Positions 25,984 to 36,500 of a DNA stretch of 64,000 nt are shown here, in pieces. The stretch covers positions 102,035 to 166,034 of the forward strand of contig JAFLSY010000008.1 of NCBI GenBank assembly GCA_022510745.1, read 5' to 3'. Made by a program: the position numbers and the translations under genes. This DNA is from Lachnospiraceae bacterium (GTDB lineage Bacteria; Bacillota; Clostridia; Lachnospirales; Lachnospiraceae). The notes under the pieces were generated by a model that ran no database searches, was not told the origin of the DNA, and worked only from the letters and a program-made list of their open reading frames with translations. The first letter of the stretch is position 1. Every line of letters begins with the position of its first letter.

Positions 25984-27636
25984 TTATACATTGAAACAGC
26001 TTCCGCCTACAAATTCCCTGCAAATGGAATTGTTGGGCAGATTCTCGCTGCTGACTCCCAGAAAATACTCTAAGAACTTCAATAACCGCTTTGCCTCATA
26101 ATATTCCGGCTGATCTTTGGTAATACCGAACAACAGCGGTTCCGCAAACTGTTTTAACACTGCCAGTTCATAAATCAGTGCGGAGTTGAACATGGCATCC
26201 GCATCCTCTTGGAAGGGGAAGATATTCTCCTCCTCGCCCCTTCTGACGGAGGGCCACATCTGTATGGTACGCTGTGCCGATGAACCTCTGGTTCTGGCAT
26301 CCCTGATCATCCGACGGATCAGACGTACATCTGTAGTGGGAATTCGGTTATGCTCATCAATATTCAAGCTGGTCAGCGCGCTGATATAGATACGGTACTT
26401 GCTTTCCGAAGGCAGCGCATAAGAGGTCTTTTCATTCAGTCCGTGGATACCCTCGATCACCAGAATATCACCTTCTTCCAGCTTTAAGGTATTGCCCTTG
26501 TATTCCCGCTTACCCACCTTAAAATTAAAAGTAGGCATTTCTACCGTTTCTCCGGCCAATAGAGCACACATATCCTGATTGAATTGTTCTACGTCAATCG
26601 CTTCCAGACACTCGAAATTATAATCCCCATTCTCATCCCTGGGGGTAAATTCCCTATCCACAAAATAATCATCCAATGCAATGGGGTGGGGCTTCATGCC
26701 CTGCGTACGCAGCTGTATGGAAAGCCTGTGGGAAAAACTGGTCTTTCCTGAAGAGGAAGGACCGGCGATCATAACAAATTTAACATCGCCGCGCTTTGCG
26801 ATTTCCTTGGCGATCTCTCCGATTTTCCGCTCCTGTTCCGCCTCCTGCACCAGGATCATATCACTGATGCTGCCGTTGCATATTTGATCGTTCAAATCTC
26901 CTACAGTTGTAATTTTTACCCTTTCTCCCCACTTCTCTGCTTCCTTTAAAGTCTGGAATAAAAGTTTCCTTTCTGGTATTTCTCCCACATCACAGGGATC
27001 CTTTTTATCCGGAAGCAACAACATCAGTCCATCTGCATAAGTAATCAGGTCGAAATATTTAACGTATCCCGCATGGGGTAGCATAAAGCCGTAATAGTAG
27101 TCAAAATAGCCTTCCATCTCATAAATATTTACAAAAGAACTTCTCCTGTAGCGGAAGAGCTTCTCCTTATCCTGCATCCCCTTCTCCCGAAAGAGCGCCA
27201 TCGCATCTTCTAAAGCTACGGATTTCTTAATGAGCGGCATTTTTAACTCGACCAGTTCTTTCATTCTGGCCTTCAGTTTTCCGGCCAGTTCCTCCGTTAC
27301 TTTCAACTCACCCGTATTGATGTAATAACCGTTGCCCACCGTAAACTCCACACGGCAGCCTTGAGCATATTCCGGTCCGGCCACGTCATACACCGCTTTT
27401 AAAAGCATCATGGTAGCCGTACGTATGTAGGATTTACTGCCAATATTGTCCTTTAGGGTAAAGAATTTCAGTTCCCCGTCCTTAGTTGCTTTTTTAAACA
27501 ACTCTCTGATCTTTCCGTCCACTGCCACCAAGGCTATCTGGTTCTTGTAAGCCGGCTGATATTCGCTTACAATTTCCTCATAAGTAGTTCCTTTTGGATA
27601 CTGTTTTTTCTTTCCTTCAATTGTCAATGTGATCAT
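25984..27636 (-). CDS. Nucleoside kinase with N-terminal TGS-like domain (uridine kinase-like)
   Basis: A 550-residue protein. Residues 1-65 resemble a TGS domain (MITLTIEGKKKQYPKGTTYE), a middle region is like the editing-type part of threonyl-tRNA synthetase, and the C-terminal part from about 280 is a phosphoribulokinase/uridine-kinase domain with P-loop AGPSSSGKTSFSHRL, then LDDYFVDREFTPRDENGDYN and LVIEGIHGLNEKTS. This architecture is widespread in clostridia and annotated nucleoside kinase. Phosphate acceptor likely a nucleoside; not proven. It lies 15 bases after the Nif3-like gene. Confidence 0.88.
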   Translation of the reverse strand: MITLTIEGKKKQYPKGTTYEEIVSEYQPAYKNQIALVAVDGKIRELFKKATKDGELKFFTLKDNIGSKSYIRTATMMLLKAVYDVAGPEYAQGCRVEFTVGNGYYINTGELKVTEELAGKLKARMKELVELKMPLIKKSVALEDAMALFREKGMQDKEKLFRYRRSSFVNIYEMEGYFDYYYGFMLPHAGYVKYFDLITYADGLMLLLPDKKDPCDVGEIPERKLLFQTLKEAEKWGERVKITTVGDLNDQICNGSISDMILVQEAEQERKIGEIAKEIAKRGDVKFVMIAGPSSSGKTSFSHRLSIQLRTQGMKPHPIALDDYFVDREFTPRDENGDYNFECLEAIDVEQFNQDMCALLAGETVEMPTFNFKVGKREYKGNTLKLEEGDILVIEGIHGLNEKTSYALPSESKYRIYISALTSLNIDEHNRIPTTDVRLIRRMIRDARTRGSSAQRTIQMWPSVRRGEEENIFPFQEDADAMFNSALIYELAVLKQFAEPLLFGITKDQPEYYEAKRLLKFLEYFLGVSSENLPNNSICREFVGGSCFNV

Positions 27637-27651
27637 TCTCTTACCTCCCTC

Positions 27652-28434
27652 TTACAGCACCTCAAAGGGGCTCTTCTCCGGTGCGCATTCTACCTGCAGT
27701 TCCGGCAGGTTTCTCGCAAAATAATCTTTCATGTACGGTACAAATAATTTTTCCAGACCATAGTGTCCGGCGTCAATTACGGAAATGCCCTGTGCCACCA
27801 GGTCGATTCCCATATGGTGGTCAATATCTCCCGAAATCAGTACATCCACACCGGCCTGCAGGGCATACGTTCCCACGCTGCTGCCGGAACCCGGGGATAT
27901 GGCGGCAATCTCCACCTTCTCTTCCAGTTCTCCGTAGACCCTAACTGAAGGCAGTTTAAAGATCTCCTTTACATAGGCCGCACATTCTTCCAGTGTCATA
28001 ATACGGGGAAGCCTGCCGTAACGGCCTATCCCTTCTTTCGCAATCTCATCCTCATAGGTCACTTCCAGCACCTGTCTGTTGCGCAGCATCATTTCATCCG
28101 CCGCCGCATCCGCCATACCCATTACGTCAAAATTTGTATGCATGGCATAATAACACATATCTGCCTGTAATAGTTTCAGCACACGTCTGCTGATAAAATG
28201 TTCCTCTGTCACGGCTCTTAGGGGCTTAAAAATCAGCGGATGATGCGTTAACAGCAGATCGGCTTCCATTTCGATGGCATCTTCTACGATTTCATCCGTA
28301 GCATCCACTGCCAGATAGACCTTTTTAACCTCCTTGTTGCTCCTTCCGGCCAAAAGCCCTATGTTGTCCCATTCCTCCGCAAACTTCGGCGGTGCCAGTA
28401 TTTCCAGCCGCTTTACGATTTCCGTACATTTCAT
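27652..28434 (-). CDS. Nif3-like dinuclear metal centre protein
   Basis: A 260-residue protein of the NIF3/YqfO family, hexamers with two bound metals per subunit. Metal-binding segments are visible: LLLTHHPLIFKPL near 60-72, YAMHTNFDVM near 97, and VIDAGHYGLEKL near 222. The N-terminus (LEILAPPKFAEEWDNIGLL) is typical. It is shorter than the Bacillus form, which carries a PII-like insert. In clostridia it nearly always follows trmK, as here (12-base gap). Molecular role remains unsettled; a GTP cyclohydrolase II-like label exists in databases but is weakly supported. Confidence 0.92.
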   Translation of the reverse strand: MKCTEIVKRLEILAPPKFAEEWDNIGLLAGRSNKEVKKVYLAVDATDEIVEDAIEMEADLLLTHHPLIFKPLRAVTEEHFISRRVLKLLQADMCYYAMHTNFDVMGMADAAADEMMLRNRQVLEVTYEDEIAKEGIGRYGRLPRIMTLEECAAYVKEIFKLPSVRVYGELEEKVEIAAISPGSGSSVGTYALQAGVDVLISGDIDHHMGIDLVAQGISVIDAGHYGLEKLFVPYMKDYFARNLPELQVECAPEKSPFEVL

Positions 28435-28446
28435 AAGGGTTCTCCT

Positions 28447-29178
28447 TTATACAACGAACCATAGAAGACATTTTTCTATATCCGAAAGTTCTTTCTCAAG
28501 TTCCGCCCTTCTTCCTTCCTGGCCGCATGAAGGAAGAGACGATAATATCCCTTTGTTTCTATTCAGAAGCAGAGTCAAATATTCCTGTAAGAGCGGATGC
28601 TTCTGCCAAAGCAGCAACGCGCCAAAAGTATCTGAAACCCGCTCCGCCTCTTTCTCGCCAAACAGGCCGTTCCCGTCAAAGAGGGGGTAGAGTGCCTCAT
28701 CTCCATGCGGAAGCACCCGCATCATGGGATAAAACTTGCCCTCCTCTTTTATGAACCTCTCTTCCGCAATCACCAGACGGTGTTCCCGCAAGAAGCGCCT
28801 AAAATAAGCCAGCTCGGACTGAGGCTGTAAGATCAGTTCCCTCATTCTTCCTACCTTGGATAGTCCGTCTAAAAGAATACGCGCCATCAGTCTGCCGCCC
28901 ATTCCGGCACAAACCACGGCATCCGCCTCGTCAGTTTCCAGTGCTGTAAGTCCGTCCGAAAGCCTCGTTTCTATGTAATCTGTAAGCCCGTGAATTTCAA
29001 TATGTTCCCGCGCCCTGCACAAGGGCCCTTTCCGTACATCCATGGCGTATACTTTAGGCGCTATATGCTGCTCATAGAGATAAATGGATACAAAGCCATG
29101 GTCGCATCCTATGTCGGCAACCCGGTTGCCCGGTGTCACCATATCCGCCAGGGTCTGCAATCTTCTCGATAATTCCAT
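28447..29178 (-). CDS. trmK: tRNA (adenine-22 N1) methyltransferase
   Basis: A 243-residue SAM-dependent enzyme that methylates A22 of tRNAs. The Rossmann motif VADIGCDHGFVSIYL is at about 19-33, followed by DVRKGPLCRAREHI, AVVCAGMGGRLMARIL and LILQPQSELAYFRRFL, all typical of TrmK (YqfN). It begins 8 bases after rpoD ends and precedes the Nif3-like gene, a synteny well known in Firmicutes. Confidence 0.94.
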   Translation of the reverse strand: MELSRRLQTLADMVTPGNRVADIGCDHGFVSIYLYEQHIAPKVYAMDVRKGPLCRAREHIEIHGLTDYIETRLSDGLTALETDEADAVVCAGMGGRLMARILLDGLSKVGRMRELILQPQSELAYFRRFLREHRLVIAEERFIKEEGKFYPMMRVLPHGDEALYPLFDGNGLFGEKEAERVSDTFGALLLWQKHPLLQEYLTLLLNRNKGILSSLPSCGQEGRRAELEKELSDIEKCLLWFVV

Positions 29179-29186
29179 AGCCTGTC

Positions 29187-30296
29187 CTAATCCAGATAAT
29201 CCTTCAGTTTCCGGCTTCTGCTGGGATGTCTTAATTTTCTTAACGCCTTGGCTTCAATCTGCCTGATACGCTCACGGGTAACGGAAAATTCCTTTCCTAC
29301 CTCTTCTAATGTTCGGGCTCTGCCGTCATCTAAGCCAAAGCGCAGACGCAGCACCTTCTGTTCCCTCTCAGTAAGAGTACCCAACACCTCCACCAACTGC
29401 TCTTTTAACAGGGTAAAGGCTGCCGCATCCGCAGGCACCGGCACATTATCGTCCTGAATGAAGTCTCCCAGATGGCTGTCCTCTTCTTCACCGATAGGTG
29501 TTTCCAAAGACACCGGCTCCTGACTGATCTTCAAGATTTCCCTCACCCTGTCCACCGGCATATTCATCTCTGCCGCGATTTCCTCGGGCGAAGGTTCCCT
29601 GCCAAGCTCCTGCAGCAGCTGACGGCTCACCCGGATCAGCTTGTTGATGGTTTCTACCATGTGTACGGGAATCCGGATGGTTCTGGCCTGATCCGCGATC
29701 GCCCTTGTAATAGCCTGTCTGATCCACCATGTAGCATAGGTAGAGAATTTATAACCTTTTCTGTAATCAAATTTCTCCACTGCCTTGATCAGACCTAAGT
29801 TACCTTCCTGAATTAAATCCAGAAACAGCATGCCCCTGCCCACATAGCGCTTGGCGATGCTGACAACCAGACGCAGATTGGCTTCCGCCAATCTCTTTTT
29901 AGCCTCCTGATCTCCGATCTCCATTCGTTTTGCCAGTTCTATTTCTTCCTCCGCCGACAAAAGAGGCACCTTGCCGATTTCCTTTAAATACATTCTCACA
30001 GGATCTTCGATGCTGACACCGTCAGGTACGGAAAGGTCAATATTCTCCACATCTTCCTCTTCCATCATCAGAATTTCAGAATCCTCTACATCATCGTCAT
30101 CCTCGGTAATCCTGAGAACATCTACATTATTCTGCTCCAATACCTCCAGAATCTTATCGAACTGTTCCTCTTCAAGGGGCATATCAGCAAAGAAGTCACT
30201 GACTTCCTGATATTCCAATACATTCTTTTTCTTCTTTGCAACGGTCAGGAGGTCTTTGATCTTCTCCTCAAACCTTGCTTGTGTGTTTTCGTCCAT
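29187..30296 (-). CDS. rpoD: Primary sigma factor (sigma 70 / SigA)
   Basis: Directs RNA polymerase to housekeeping promoters. The 369-residue protein has region 1.1 with an acidic stretch ([18 protein letters not shown]), region 1.2 ([20 protein letters not shown]), region 2 ([36 protein letters not shown]), region 3 and region 4 with the HTH ([20 protein letters not shown]). Start at 30296 follows AAAGGATGGACC; the frame is open 14 codons further but without a site. It follows dnaG by 38 bases in the classic dnaG-rpoD order. Confidence 0.98.
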   Translation of the reverse strand: MDENTQARFEEKIKDLLTVAKKKKNVLEYQEVSDFFADMPLEEEQFDKILEVLEQNNVDVLRITEDDDDVEDSEILMMEEEDVENIDLSVPDGVSIEDPVRMYLKEIGKVPLLSAEEEIELAKRMEIGDQEAKKRLAEANLRLVVSIAKRYVGRGMLFLDLIQEGNLGLIKAVEKFDYRKGYKFSTYATWWIRQAITRAIADQARTIRIPVHMVETINKLIRVSRQLLQELGREPSPEEIAAEMNMPVDRVREILKISQEPVSLETPIGEEEDSHLGDFIQDDNVPVPADAAAFTLLKEQLVEVLGTLTEREQKVLRLRFGLDDGRARTLEEVGKEFSVTRERIRQIEAKALRKLRHPSRSRKLKDYLD

Positions 30297-30334
30297 TTTG
30301 GTCCATCCTTTCAAAACGTAATAGTAGTATAACC

Positions 30335-32107
30335 TCAATCCAAGGAAATATGCGTTTTCCCAAGTTCTTCCAAAGCCTTCTTACCGGCGATCACCTGGTT
30401 TAGGGCCTGCATATCGCTTCCCAGCTTTCCTGAATAATACTCATAACTGTTCTTTTTTACCGCATATAAAATATCGTGGAAGGCTCTTTCCCTCTCCTGT
30501 TTGGTTTCTATAGCTTCCACCTTGGTATTGAACAGAGCCGCGGCTTCCCTCTGCTCCTCTTCCTCTTCAAACATACTGATAATGCCAGCCGGATTATAGC
30601 TGCCGGCATCAATGTCCGCAAAGAGCCGCTCCGCCACTTTTCTATATAGCTCGTCCGTAAAGTCCGAAGGTGCAATATAAGCGGAAATCTTTGGGTAGAG
30701 AGCCGGTTCGTCCGTCAGCCAGGTCAATAACATCCGCTGCACCCGCTTGTTATTTTCCTCCGGTGCGGCTTTCTTCGCCATCGTGCTCTTGGGTCTTTCT
30801 ATGGGTTTTACCAATCCCGTCTGGGCCGCATAAGTATTCACTAACTTCCGCAGATTCTCAAAACCGATATTGTATTTATCCGCTATGGCTTCCAGATAAT
30901 TTTCCCGCTCTACCTCTATCTCAAAACTACAGAGTTTTCTGGCAATTTCTTTATGGAACGCGGTCTTGCTCTCCGGGTCGTCCAGATCATATCCACCCTC
31001 CAACATACGGATTTCAAAGAAAAAGCTGTTCTCCGCATTGTCAATCCGCTCTTTATAAGCCTCCCTGCCCAGATTCTTTATAAATTCATCCGGGTCTTTG
31101 TACGGCTTCATATTGATAACCTTGCCAGTCAGCCCGGCTTCCTTTAAAATCCCGATGGCACGCAGGGCTGCATTGACACCCGCTCCGTCGCTGTCATAGG
31201 CCAACAGGACTTTATCCGTATAGCGCTTGAGCAGATTAGCCTGTCCCGATGTAAATGCCGTTCCCAGAGAGGCCACCGCCTGTGTGAAACCTGCCTGATG
31301 CAGAGAAATGACATCCATATAACCCTCACAGAGGATCATATTGCCTGCTCTGGCCGTTCTCGCAAAATTCAGTCCGTAGAGATTCCTGCTCTTGTCAAAT
31401 ACCGGCGTTTCGGGAGAGTTTAAGTACTTGGGTGTACCGTCCCCCATGACCCGTCCGCCGAAACCGATGACCCGGTGATTGATATCCTGAATGGGAAACA
31501 TGACCCTGTTCCAGAACTTGTCATGCATTCCGCTCCGCTCATCGAAGGAGGCCAGTCCTACCTCCTGTAAAAGCTTGTCCTCAAAGCCTTTCTGCTTCAT
31601 ATATTTGGTTAAATCGTCACTGGTCTTGTTGGCAAAGCCCAGCCCGAATTTCTTCATGGTCTCTTCCGATAACTGTCTGCCGCTTAAATAGCGGTATCCC
31701 AGTTCTCCCTGCTTGTTACGCAGCTGATAATAAAAATACTTGGCCGCCTCTTTATTTGCCTCCAACAGCCTTGCCCTGTGGTTCTCCCGCTGCTTCATCT
31801 CCGCCGAATACTCCACCTCGGGCAGCGCCACACCCGCTCTGTCAGCCAAAAGCTTAATGGCTTCTCCAAAGGTATAATTCTCATAGTTCATCACGAAGGT
31901 AAATACATTCCCTCCCGCCCCACAGCCGAAGCAGTAATACATCTGTTTGGCGCCGGATACGGAAAAGGAAGGGGACTTCTCGTTGTGAAAAGGACAGAGT
32001 CCAAAATGACTGGAGCCTTTTTTCTGCAGCTTCACATAGCCCGAAACCACGTCCACTATATCGTTTTTCATTCTGACTTCTTCAACCAGTTCTTCCGGAT
32101 AATACAT
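30335..32107 (-). CDS. dnaG: DNA primase
   Basis: Makes RNA primers at the replication fork. The 590-residue protein has the N-terminal CHC2 zinc finger ([19 protein letters not shown], then YCFGCGAGG; about 38-68), the core domain with [19 protein letters not shown], the TOPRIM segment [18 protein letters not shown] near 258 and [15 protein letters not shown], and a C-terminal helicase-binding part. Start at 32107 follows AGAGGAAAAAG. It lies between dgt and rpoD on one transcript. Confidence 0.97.
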   Translation of the reverse strand: MYYPEELVEEVRMKNDIVDVVSGYVKLQKKGSSHFGLCPFHNEKSPSFSVSGAKQMYYCFGCGAGGNVFTFVMNYENYTFGEAIKLLADRAGVALPEVEYSAEMKQRENHRARLLEANKEAAKYFYYQLRNKQGELGYRYLSGRQLSEETMKKFGLGFANKTSDDLTKYMKQKGFEDKLLQEVGLASFDERSGMHDKFWNRVMFPIQDINHRVIGFGGRVMGDGTPKYLNSPETPVFDKSRNLYGLNFARTARAGNMILCEGYMDVISLHQAGFTQAVASLGTAFTSGQANLLKRYTDKVLLAYDSDGAGVNAALRAIGILKEAGLTGKVINMKPYKDPDEFIKNLGREAYKERIDNAENSFFFEIRMLEGGYDLDDPESKTAFHKEIARKLCSFEIEVERENYLEAIADKYNIGFENLRKLVNTYAAQTGLVKPIERPKSTMAKKAAPEENNKRVQRMLLTWLTDEPALYPKISAYIAPSDFTDELYRKVAERLFADIDAGSYNPAGIISMFEEEEEQREAAALFNTKVEAIETKQERERAFHDILYAVKKNSYEYYSGKLGSDMQALNQVIAGKKALEELGKTHISLD

Positions 32108-32140
32108 TCTTTTTCCTCTATGTGATGTTCATTCACATTT

Positions 32141-33145
32141 TTATCCATGCCAGGATTTGGGAATATAAAGCTCCTCATAAATACCAATGGCAAAGCGGTC
32201 CGTCATAGCGCCCACATAGTCGCAGACAATACGTTCCCTTGGCTCCCCTTCGTCTATCATACGCAGCATTTCTGCCGGCAGTACATCAATATGCTTCAGA
32301 TAATGCCGATACAAAGTCTCCATCAGCTGCTCGGCCTTACCCTCTTCACTCTTTGCTTCCGGATTTTTATAGACCCGTTCAAACATGAACTGCCGCAATT
32401 TCTGCATGGCCTCCGCTACCGGTTCAGACATCCGGATATCCCCGGTTTCCGCACTGGTGGTCACAATATCGTGAATAAAATGATCCAGTCTCGCTCCTGT
32501 AGTATAGCCGATCACATCCCCAATTTCCTTAGGCACATCTTTCTCAGTCAAAATACCGCCCCGGATGGCATCATCCATATCGTGATGGATGTAAGCTATC
32601 TTATCCGAAAACTTGACTATTTTTCCTTCTAAGGTAGCGGGATTGCCTGATGTCTGGTGATTTAAAATACCATCCCTTACTTCCACTGTCAGATTCAGTC
32701 CCTGTCCGTTCTTTTCCAATTTCTCCACGGTGCGCACACTCTGTACATTGTGCTCAAAGCCATAGGGACAAATACGGTCTAATGCCCGCTCTCCCGCATG
32801 TCCGAAAGGCGTGTGCCCTAAATCGTGTCCTAAAGCGATCGCCTCTACCAGATCCTCATTCATCCGCAGCGCCTTTGCAATAGTGCGGGCATTCTGGGAA
32901 ACTTCCAGCGTATGAGTCAGACGGGTCCTATAATGGTCTCCCTCCGGCGTTAGGAATACCTGGGTCTTGTCCTTTAACCTGCGGAAAGATTTACAGTGGA
33001 GAATCCTATCCCTGTCACGCTGAAAGACCGGTCTGATATCACACTGCTCTTCGTCCCGCTCTCTGCCCTTGGATTCCATACTCAGGGTCGCATAAGGACT
33101 TAAATATTCTTTTTCCCACTGCTCCAGCTGTTCTCTGATCGTCAT
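32141..33145 (-). CDS. dgt: Deoxyguanosinetriphosphate triphosphohydrolase-like protein
   Basis: A 334-residue HD-domain enzyme that splits dNTPs to nucleoside and triphosphate. Metal-binding residues are seen in THTLEVSQNARTIAKAL and ALGHDLGHTPFGHAGERAL, then IVKFSDKIAYIHHDMDDAI with the fourth ligand Asp. The N-terminal DRDRILHCKSFRRLKDKTQV is the family's typical start. It is 33 bases upstream of dnaG, a frequent arrangement in clostridia. Confidence 0.94.
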   Translation of the reverse strand: MTIREQLEQWEKEYLSPYATLSMESKGRERDEEQCDIRPVFQRDRDRILHCKSFRRLKDKTQVFLTPEGDHYRTRLTHTLEVSQNARTIAKALRMNEDLVEAIALGHDLGHTPFGHAGERALDRICPYGFEHNVQSVRTVEKLEKNGQGLNLTVEVRDGILNHQTSGNPATLEGKIVKFSDKIAYIHHDMDDAIRGGILTEKDVPKEIGDVIGYTTGARLDHFIHDIVTTSAETGDIRMSEPVAEAMQKLRQFMFERVYKNPEAKSEEGKAEQLMETLYRHYLKHIDVLPAEMLRMIDEGEPRERIVCDYVGAMTDRFAIGIYEELYIPKSWHG

Positions 33146-33251
33146 GGCAATTCCTTTCCAAAATTCTCTCTATTTTAATATTCTGTATCACTCCCAAAAC
33201 TCCTTTTTTCTTTTCCAAATTTCCCGTAATTTTTCATCGCATGGCCGGATG

Positions 33252-33280
33252 AAAAAAAGGAGAGGCAAAAGCCTCTCCTT
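33252..33280 (-). terminator. Terminator after the purine permease gene
   Basis: On the minus strand AAGGAGAGGC (rc of 33271-33280) and GCCTCTCCTT (rc of 33257-33266) form a perfect 10-base stem with a TTTT loop, followed by a run of T. Strong rho-independent terminator. Confidence 0.93.
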
Positions 33281-33294
33281 CGTATTCTCCGTTT

Positions 33295-34737
33295 TTACAT
33301 GGTAACGAAGATGAATTTCAGTAAAAACAGCAGTGCAATGACTGTCACCACGATATCGTTCTTCTTAAACTTACCGGTGCAGACTGTCATAACCACATAG
33401 CTGATAGCGCCAAGTCCGATACCGTTTGCGATGGAATAGGTCAGGGGCATCATAATGAGGGCCACGAAAGCAGGAAGTGCGGAACGCAGATCCTCCATAT
33501 CTACCTTTGCAAAACTCTTCACCATCAGTACGCCTACATAGATGAGCGCGGGAGCCGTAGCTGCAGAAGGCACGATATTTGCCAAGGGGCTTAAGAATAA
33601 GCAAAGTGCGAAGCAGATAGCGGTCACAATACTGGTAAGACCGGTACGTCCGCCTTCCGCAACACCTGCGGAGGATTCCACGAAGGTGGTAACGGTGGAG
33701 GTACCCATAGCAGCGCCGGCTACCGTTCCGATGGAGTCACAGAGCATAGCCTTGTCCACACGGACGGGATCCCCGTTTTCATCCAGCATATTAGCCTGAG
33801 CGGCAGTACCGTACAAAGTTCCCAGCGTATCAAACATGTCCACCAGACAGAAAGTAACGATCAGCATGATCGCATTGAAGATACCGCCAATATGGGCCCC
33901 GGTAAAGGCGTTCTTCCAAGCAGAAGCATGGAAAAGTCCCGTGATACCGATTGCTCCGAAATCCTTAAAGGACTGGCCGATATTGCCAAGATCAAAGCCG
34001 GGCACCGTTCCCTCTAAAACATAGTAAATAATTGTAGATGCAATGATACCTAAAATTACATTTCCCTTTACTTTTAACTTACCCAAGATACCGATGATCA
34101 AAAAGCCGATCAACGCCACGATAGCCGGAAGTGCGGTTTCCTTAAAAGTACCGTTATCAATAGCGCCGTTAATATCCACAAACTGTACCAGTGTATAGGG
34201 ATTTGATTGAATAATACCCACATTCTGGAAACCGATAAAAGCAATAAACAATCCGATACCGGCAGGAATCGCTTTCTTTAAGCAATCCGGCATCGCCTTT
34301 GCAATATAGGTCCGCAGTCCCGTAAGGGAAAGGAACAAGAATACCAGACCGGAGATAAAGATAATGACCATACCGGTATGATAACCTTCAATGACATCCA
34401 CGCCGTTAAAAAATGCACCCGAAATGAAGCAGGTACAGAAGAAAGCATTCAATCCCATACCACATGCCAGTGCAAAAGGCAGTTTCGCCACAAGAGCCAT
34501 TAACAATGTAGCAATGACTGCTCCCAACAGGGATGCCACATAGACAGCGTTCCAAATCTGCCCCAAGGACGCCGCATCAGCGCCGATTGCTGCCAGCCAG
34601 CCTCCTGCACCCTCTGCCGCAACCTGATTCGGATTGACGAACACGATGTAGGCCATTGCAAAAAAGGTGGTCAGACCCGCTGCAATTTCCGCTCTCAAGG
34701 TCGTGTTGTTTTCCTTGAACTTAAAAAATTTTTCCAT
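33295..34737 (-). CDS. NCS2-type purine permease (AzgA-like)
   Basis: A 480-residue membrane protein with about 12-14 helices. TTLRAEIAAGLTTFFAMAYI at the start, NPNQVAAEGAGG, GMGLNAFFCTCF, FVLFLSL-like helices, MFDTLGTLYGTAAQA and STVTTFVESSAGVAEGGRTG are hallmarks of the AzgA/PbuG branch, which imports hypoxanthine, guanine or adenine with protons. Start at 34737 follows GAAGGGAG. I looked for a purine riboswitch in the 130-base leader and saw none. Confidence 0.93.
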   Translation of the reverse strand: MEKFFKFKENNTTLRAEIAAGLTTFFAMAYIVFVNPNQVAAEGAGGWLAAIGADAASLGQIWNAVYVASLLGAVIATLLMALVAKLPFALACGMGLNAFFCTCFISGAFFNGVDVIEGYHTGMVIIFISGLVFLFLSLTGLRTYIAKAMPDCLKKAIPAGIGLFIAFIGFQNVGIIQSNPYTLVQFVDINGAIDNGTFKETALPAIVALIGFLIIGILGKLKVKGNVILGIIASTIIYYVLEGTVPGFDLGNIGQSFKDFGAIGITGLFHASAWKNAFTGAHIGGIFNAIMLIVTFCLVDMFDTLGTLYGTAAQANMLDENGDPVRVDKAMLCDSIGTVAGAAMGTSTVTTFVESSAGVAEGGRTGLTSIVTAICFALCLFLSPLANIVPSAATAPALIYVGVLMVKSFAKVDMEDLRSALPAFVALIMMPLTYSIANGIGLGAISYVVMTVCTGKFKKNDIVVTVIALLFLLKFIFVTM

Positions 34738-34805
34738 ACAATTTTCTCCCTTCATAAAGGTATTTGCCGCGGAAGTTATTTCCCGCTTTTGCAAAATACT
34801 TTGAA

Positions 34806-34834
34806 ATTATAACATTTTATCAATGTTTTTACAA
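34806..34834 (-). promoter_or_regulatory. Promoter of the purine permease gene
   Basis: On the minus strand TTGTAA (34829-34834) and TATAAT (34806-34811) are spaced by exactly 17 bases, 69 bases before the start codon. The leader holds a small GCGGGAA/TTCCGC hairpin. Confidence 0.75.
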
Positions 34835-34870
34835 CCGTCCAATAAAAAGTTTTTCCTATAATTCCCAAAT

Positions 34871-35782
34871 TCATCTGCAGATATCGTAGATAAATTCCGC
34901 ATTTTTATCCATGGCCTCATAGGCGGTCTTAAACGGGGACATCTGAAACACATGCCACATTCCCATAAAATGATCCAGCTTCACGGATACATTGGCCTTT
35001 ACCATTTTTTCATGTAGCCTTAAAGAATCGCTTAAGAGAATTTCATTGTCTCCCACTTGGATATAGGTGGGCGGAAAGCCCGTAAAATCCCCGAACAAAG
35101 GCGAAATATACGGATTCTGCAGATTCTTGGTTTTCTTAGCCTTTTCCCCCGTATATGCCAAAATCATCCTGTCAATATATTCCTTGCTCAATACCGGATC
35201 CACATCCGCCCTGCTTATGTGAGACTCTCCCGAAGAAGTCAGATCCGTCCATGGGGACATAAGAATCAGGCCTCTGGGCAGAAGCCTTTTTTGTTCGTTT
35301 AATCGCAGCACAAGGGTCAGAGCCAGATTTCCTCCTGCGGAATCCCCCGCCAGAATAATATCCCGGGCCCCGTAGCCTAAGAGCATCAGATAATCCCACA
35401 CCTTCAATGCATCCTTCAAAGCAGCCGGATAAGGATGCTCAGGTGCCAGTCTGTAATCAAAACTCAGCACATCCATAGAAGTCGTCATGGCCAGTTTGGT
35501 GGTCAAAGTCCTGCCATATAAGCAGCTTCCCGTGGAATAACCGCCCCCATGACAGTACAGGATCACATACTTTTTCATATGAGCTCTATTGACACTCACC
35601 CACTCCCCATGGATACCGCCCATGGTAATCTCCGTGTAGGTAACCTCTTTATTGTTTCTCAAAAGACTGCCCAGCTGATTCTGGGAATGCCTGTGCTTTT
35701 CTATGTCAGCACTTTCCACAAAACCGTGCATGCCTTTGATCAAGTTCATTAAGTTCTGATTTCTTTTCTCACTGTATGCCAT
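34871..35782 (-). CDS. Alpha/beta hydrolase, HSL-type esterase
   Basis: A 303-residue cytoplasmic esterase or lipase of the hormone-sensitive-lipase family. The oxyanion-hole motif YCHGGGYSTGS (about 70-80), nucleophile GDSAGGNLALT (about 146), an acidic residue in QVGDNEILLSDS (about 246) and the His in GMWHVFQMS (about 275) complete the triad. Substrates are usually short acyl esters. It is a single gene; the permease upstream has its own promoter. Confidence 0.92.
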   Translation of the reverse strand: MAYSEKRNQNLMNLIKGMHGFVESADIEKHRHSQNQLGSLLRNNKEVTYTEITMGGIHGEWVSVNRAHMKKYVILYCHGGGYSTGSCLYGRTLTTKLAMTTSMDVLSFDYRLAPEHPYPAALKDALKVWDYLMLLGYGARDIILAGDSAGGNLALTLVLRLNEQKRLLPRGLILMSPWTDLTSSGESHISRADVDPVLSKEYIDRMILAYTGEKAKKTKNLQNPYISPLFGDFTGFPPTYIQVGDNEILLSDSLRLHEKMVKANVSVKLDHFMGMWHVFQMSPFKTAYEAMDKNAEFIYDICR

Positions 35783-35864
35783 CGTTGATCCTCTAGCCGT
35801 TCACTTAAGATTCATTTACCCTTCATTATGATACCTTTATGGACTGAGTCTTGCAACAAATTTT

Positions 35865-36500
35865 TCAAAGGTCTGTTTTATCGTAAATTCTCATAGATAT
35901 ATATGTTGATATTGCCAAGACAAAAAAACTGATCAGAACAATACCGAAAACAGGATACGGCGAAATCATAGAAAGGAAGTTCAGGTTTAGGGTTTCCGTC
36001 TTCAAAAGCAGGGATAAGGTAATAGGCGAAGCCATAAAAACCGCTATGAAAGCAAACTTCGCTCTGTCGTACCCCAGCTTATATTGTACCGGCAGATAAA
36101 CGCTGATAAAAACAGATGTTGCAAGAAACGTGAGTGCAAACAGCCTTAGGTTTGAGGTTCTTAATCCATAGATGAACAAAGTTTCGATCCAAAAAATGAG
36201 ACAGCAGATCATATAGATCACTATGAAAAAAATGTATTTGGACAGAACCATCGTTTTCCGCGAGAATGGTGCAGCACATAATAGTGCAGCGGCTTTGGAA
36301 AACTGGTACTCTTTCTGGTATACATATTGCAATAACATAAAACTGGCAAAAATAGCAGAGAGCATAAACCCTAAAATCCCGGCAAACTCCGGTAGCTGCC
36401 AAAGCATAAACAGCGGAATGACCACAGCAAGTATGAGCATGAGCAGCACATATTTTTTAGCAATCAGAAAGTCTTTCTTAATCAGGGAAAATAACATCAT
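35865..36500 (-). CDS. ABC-2 type membrane permease
   Basis: A 211-residue protein with about six hydrophobic segments, starting MMLFSLIKKDFLIAKKYVLL, the usual opening of ABC-2 permeases paired with YtrA-type regulators. It overlaps the ATPase gene by 4 bases (ATGA), and GGAGGTGAGAG in the end of that gene serves as its ribosome binding site. Substrate unknown; related systems respond to cell-wall antibiotics or export small molecules. Confidence 0.8.
   Translation of the reverse strand: MMLFSLIKKDFLIAKKYVLLMLILAVVIPLFMLWQLPEFAGILGFMLSAIFASFMLLQYVYQKEYQFSKAAALLCAAPFSRKTMVLSKYIFFIVIYMICCLIFWIETLFIYGLRTSNLRLFALTFLATSVFISVYLPVQYKLGYDRAKFAFIAVFMASPITLSLLLKTETLNLNFLSMISPYPVFGIVLISFFVLAISTYISMRIYDKTDL

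Noticed and set aside
34738..34870. Possible purine or guanine riboswitch before the purine permease
   Set aside because: The conserved aptamer blocks are not present; only a promoter and a small hairpin are seen.
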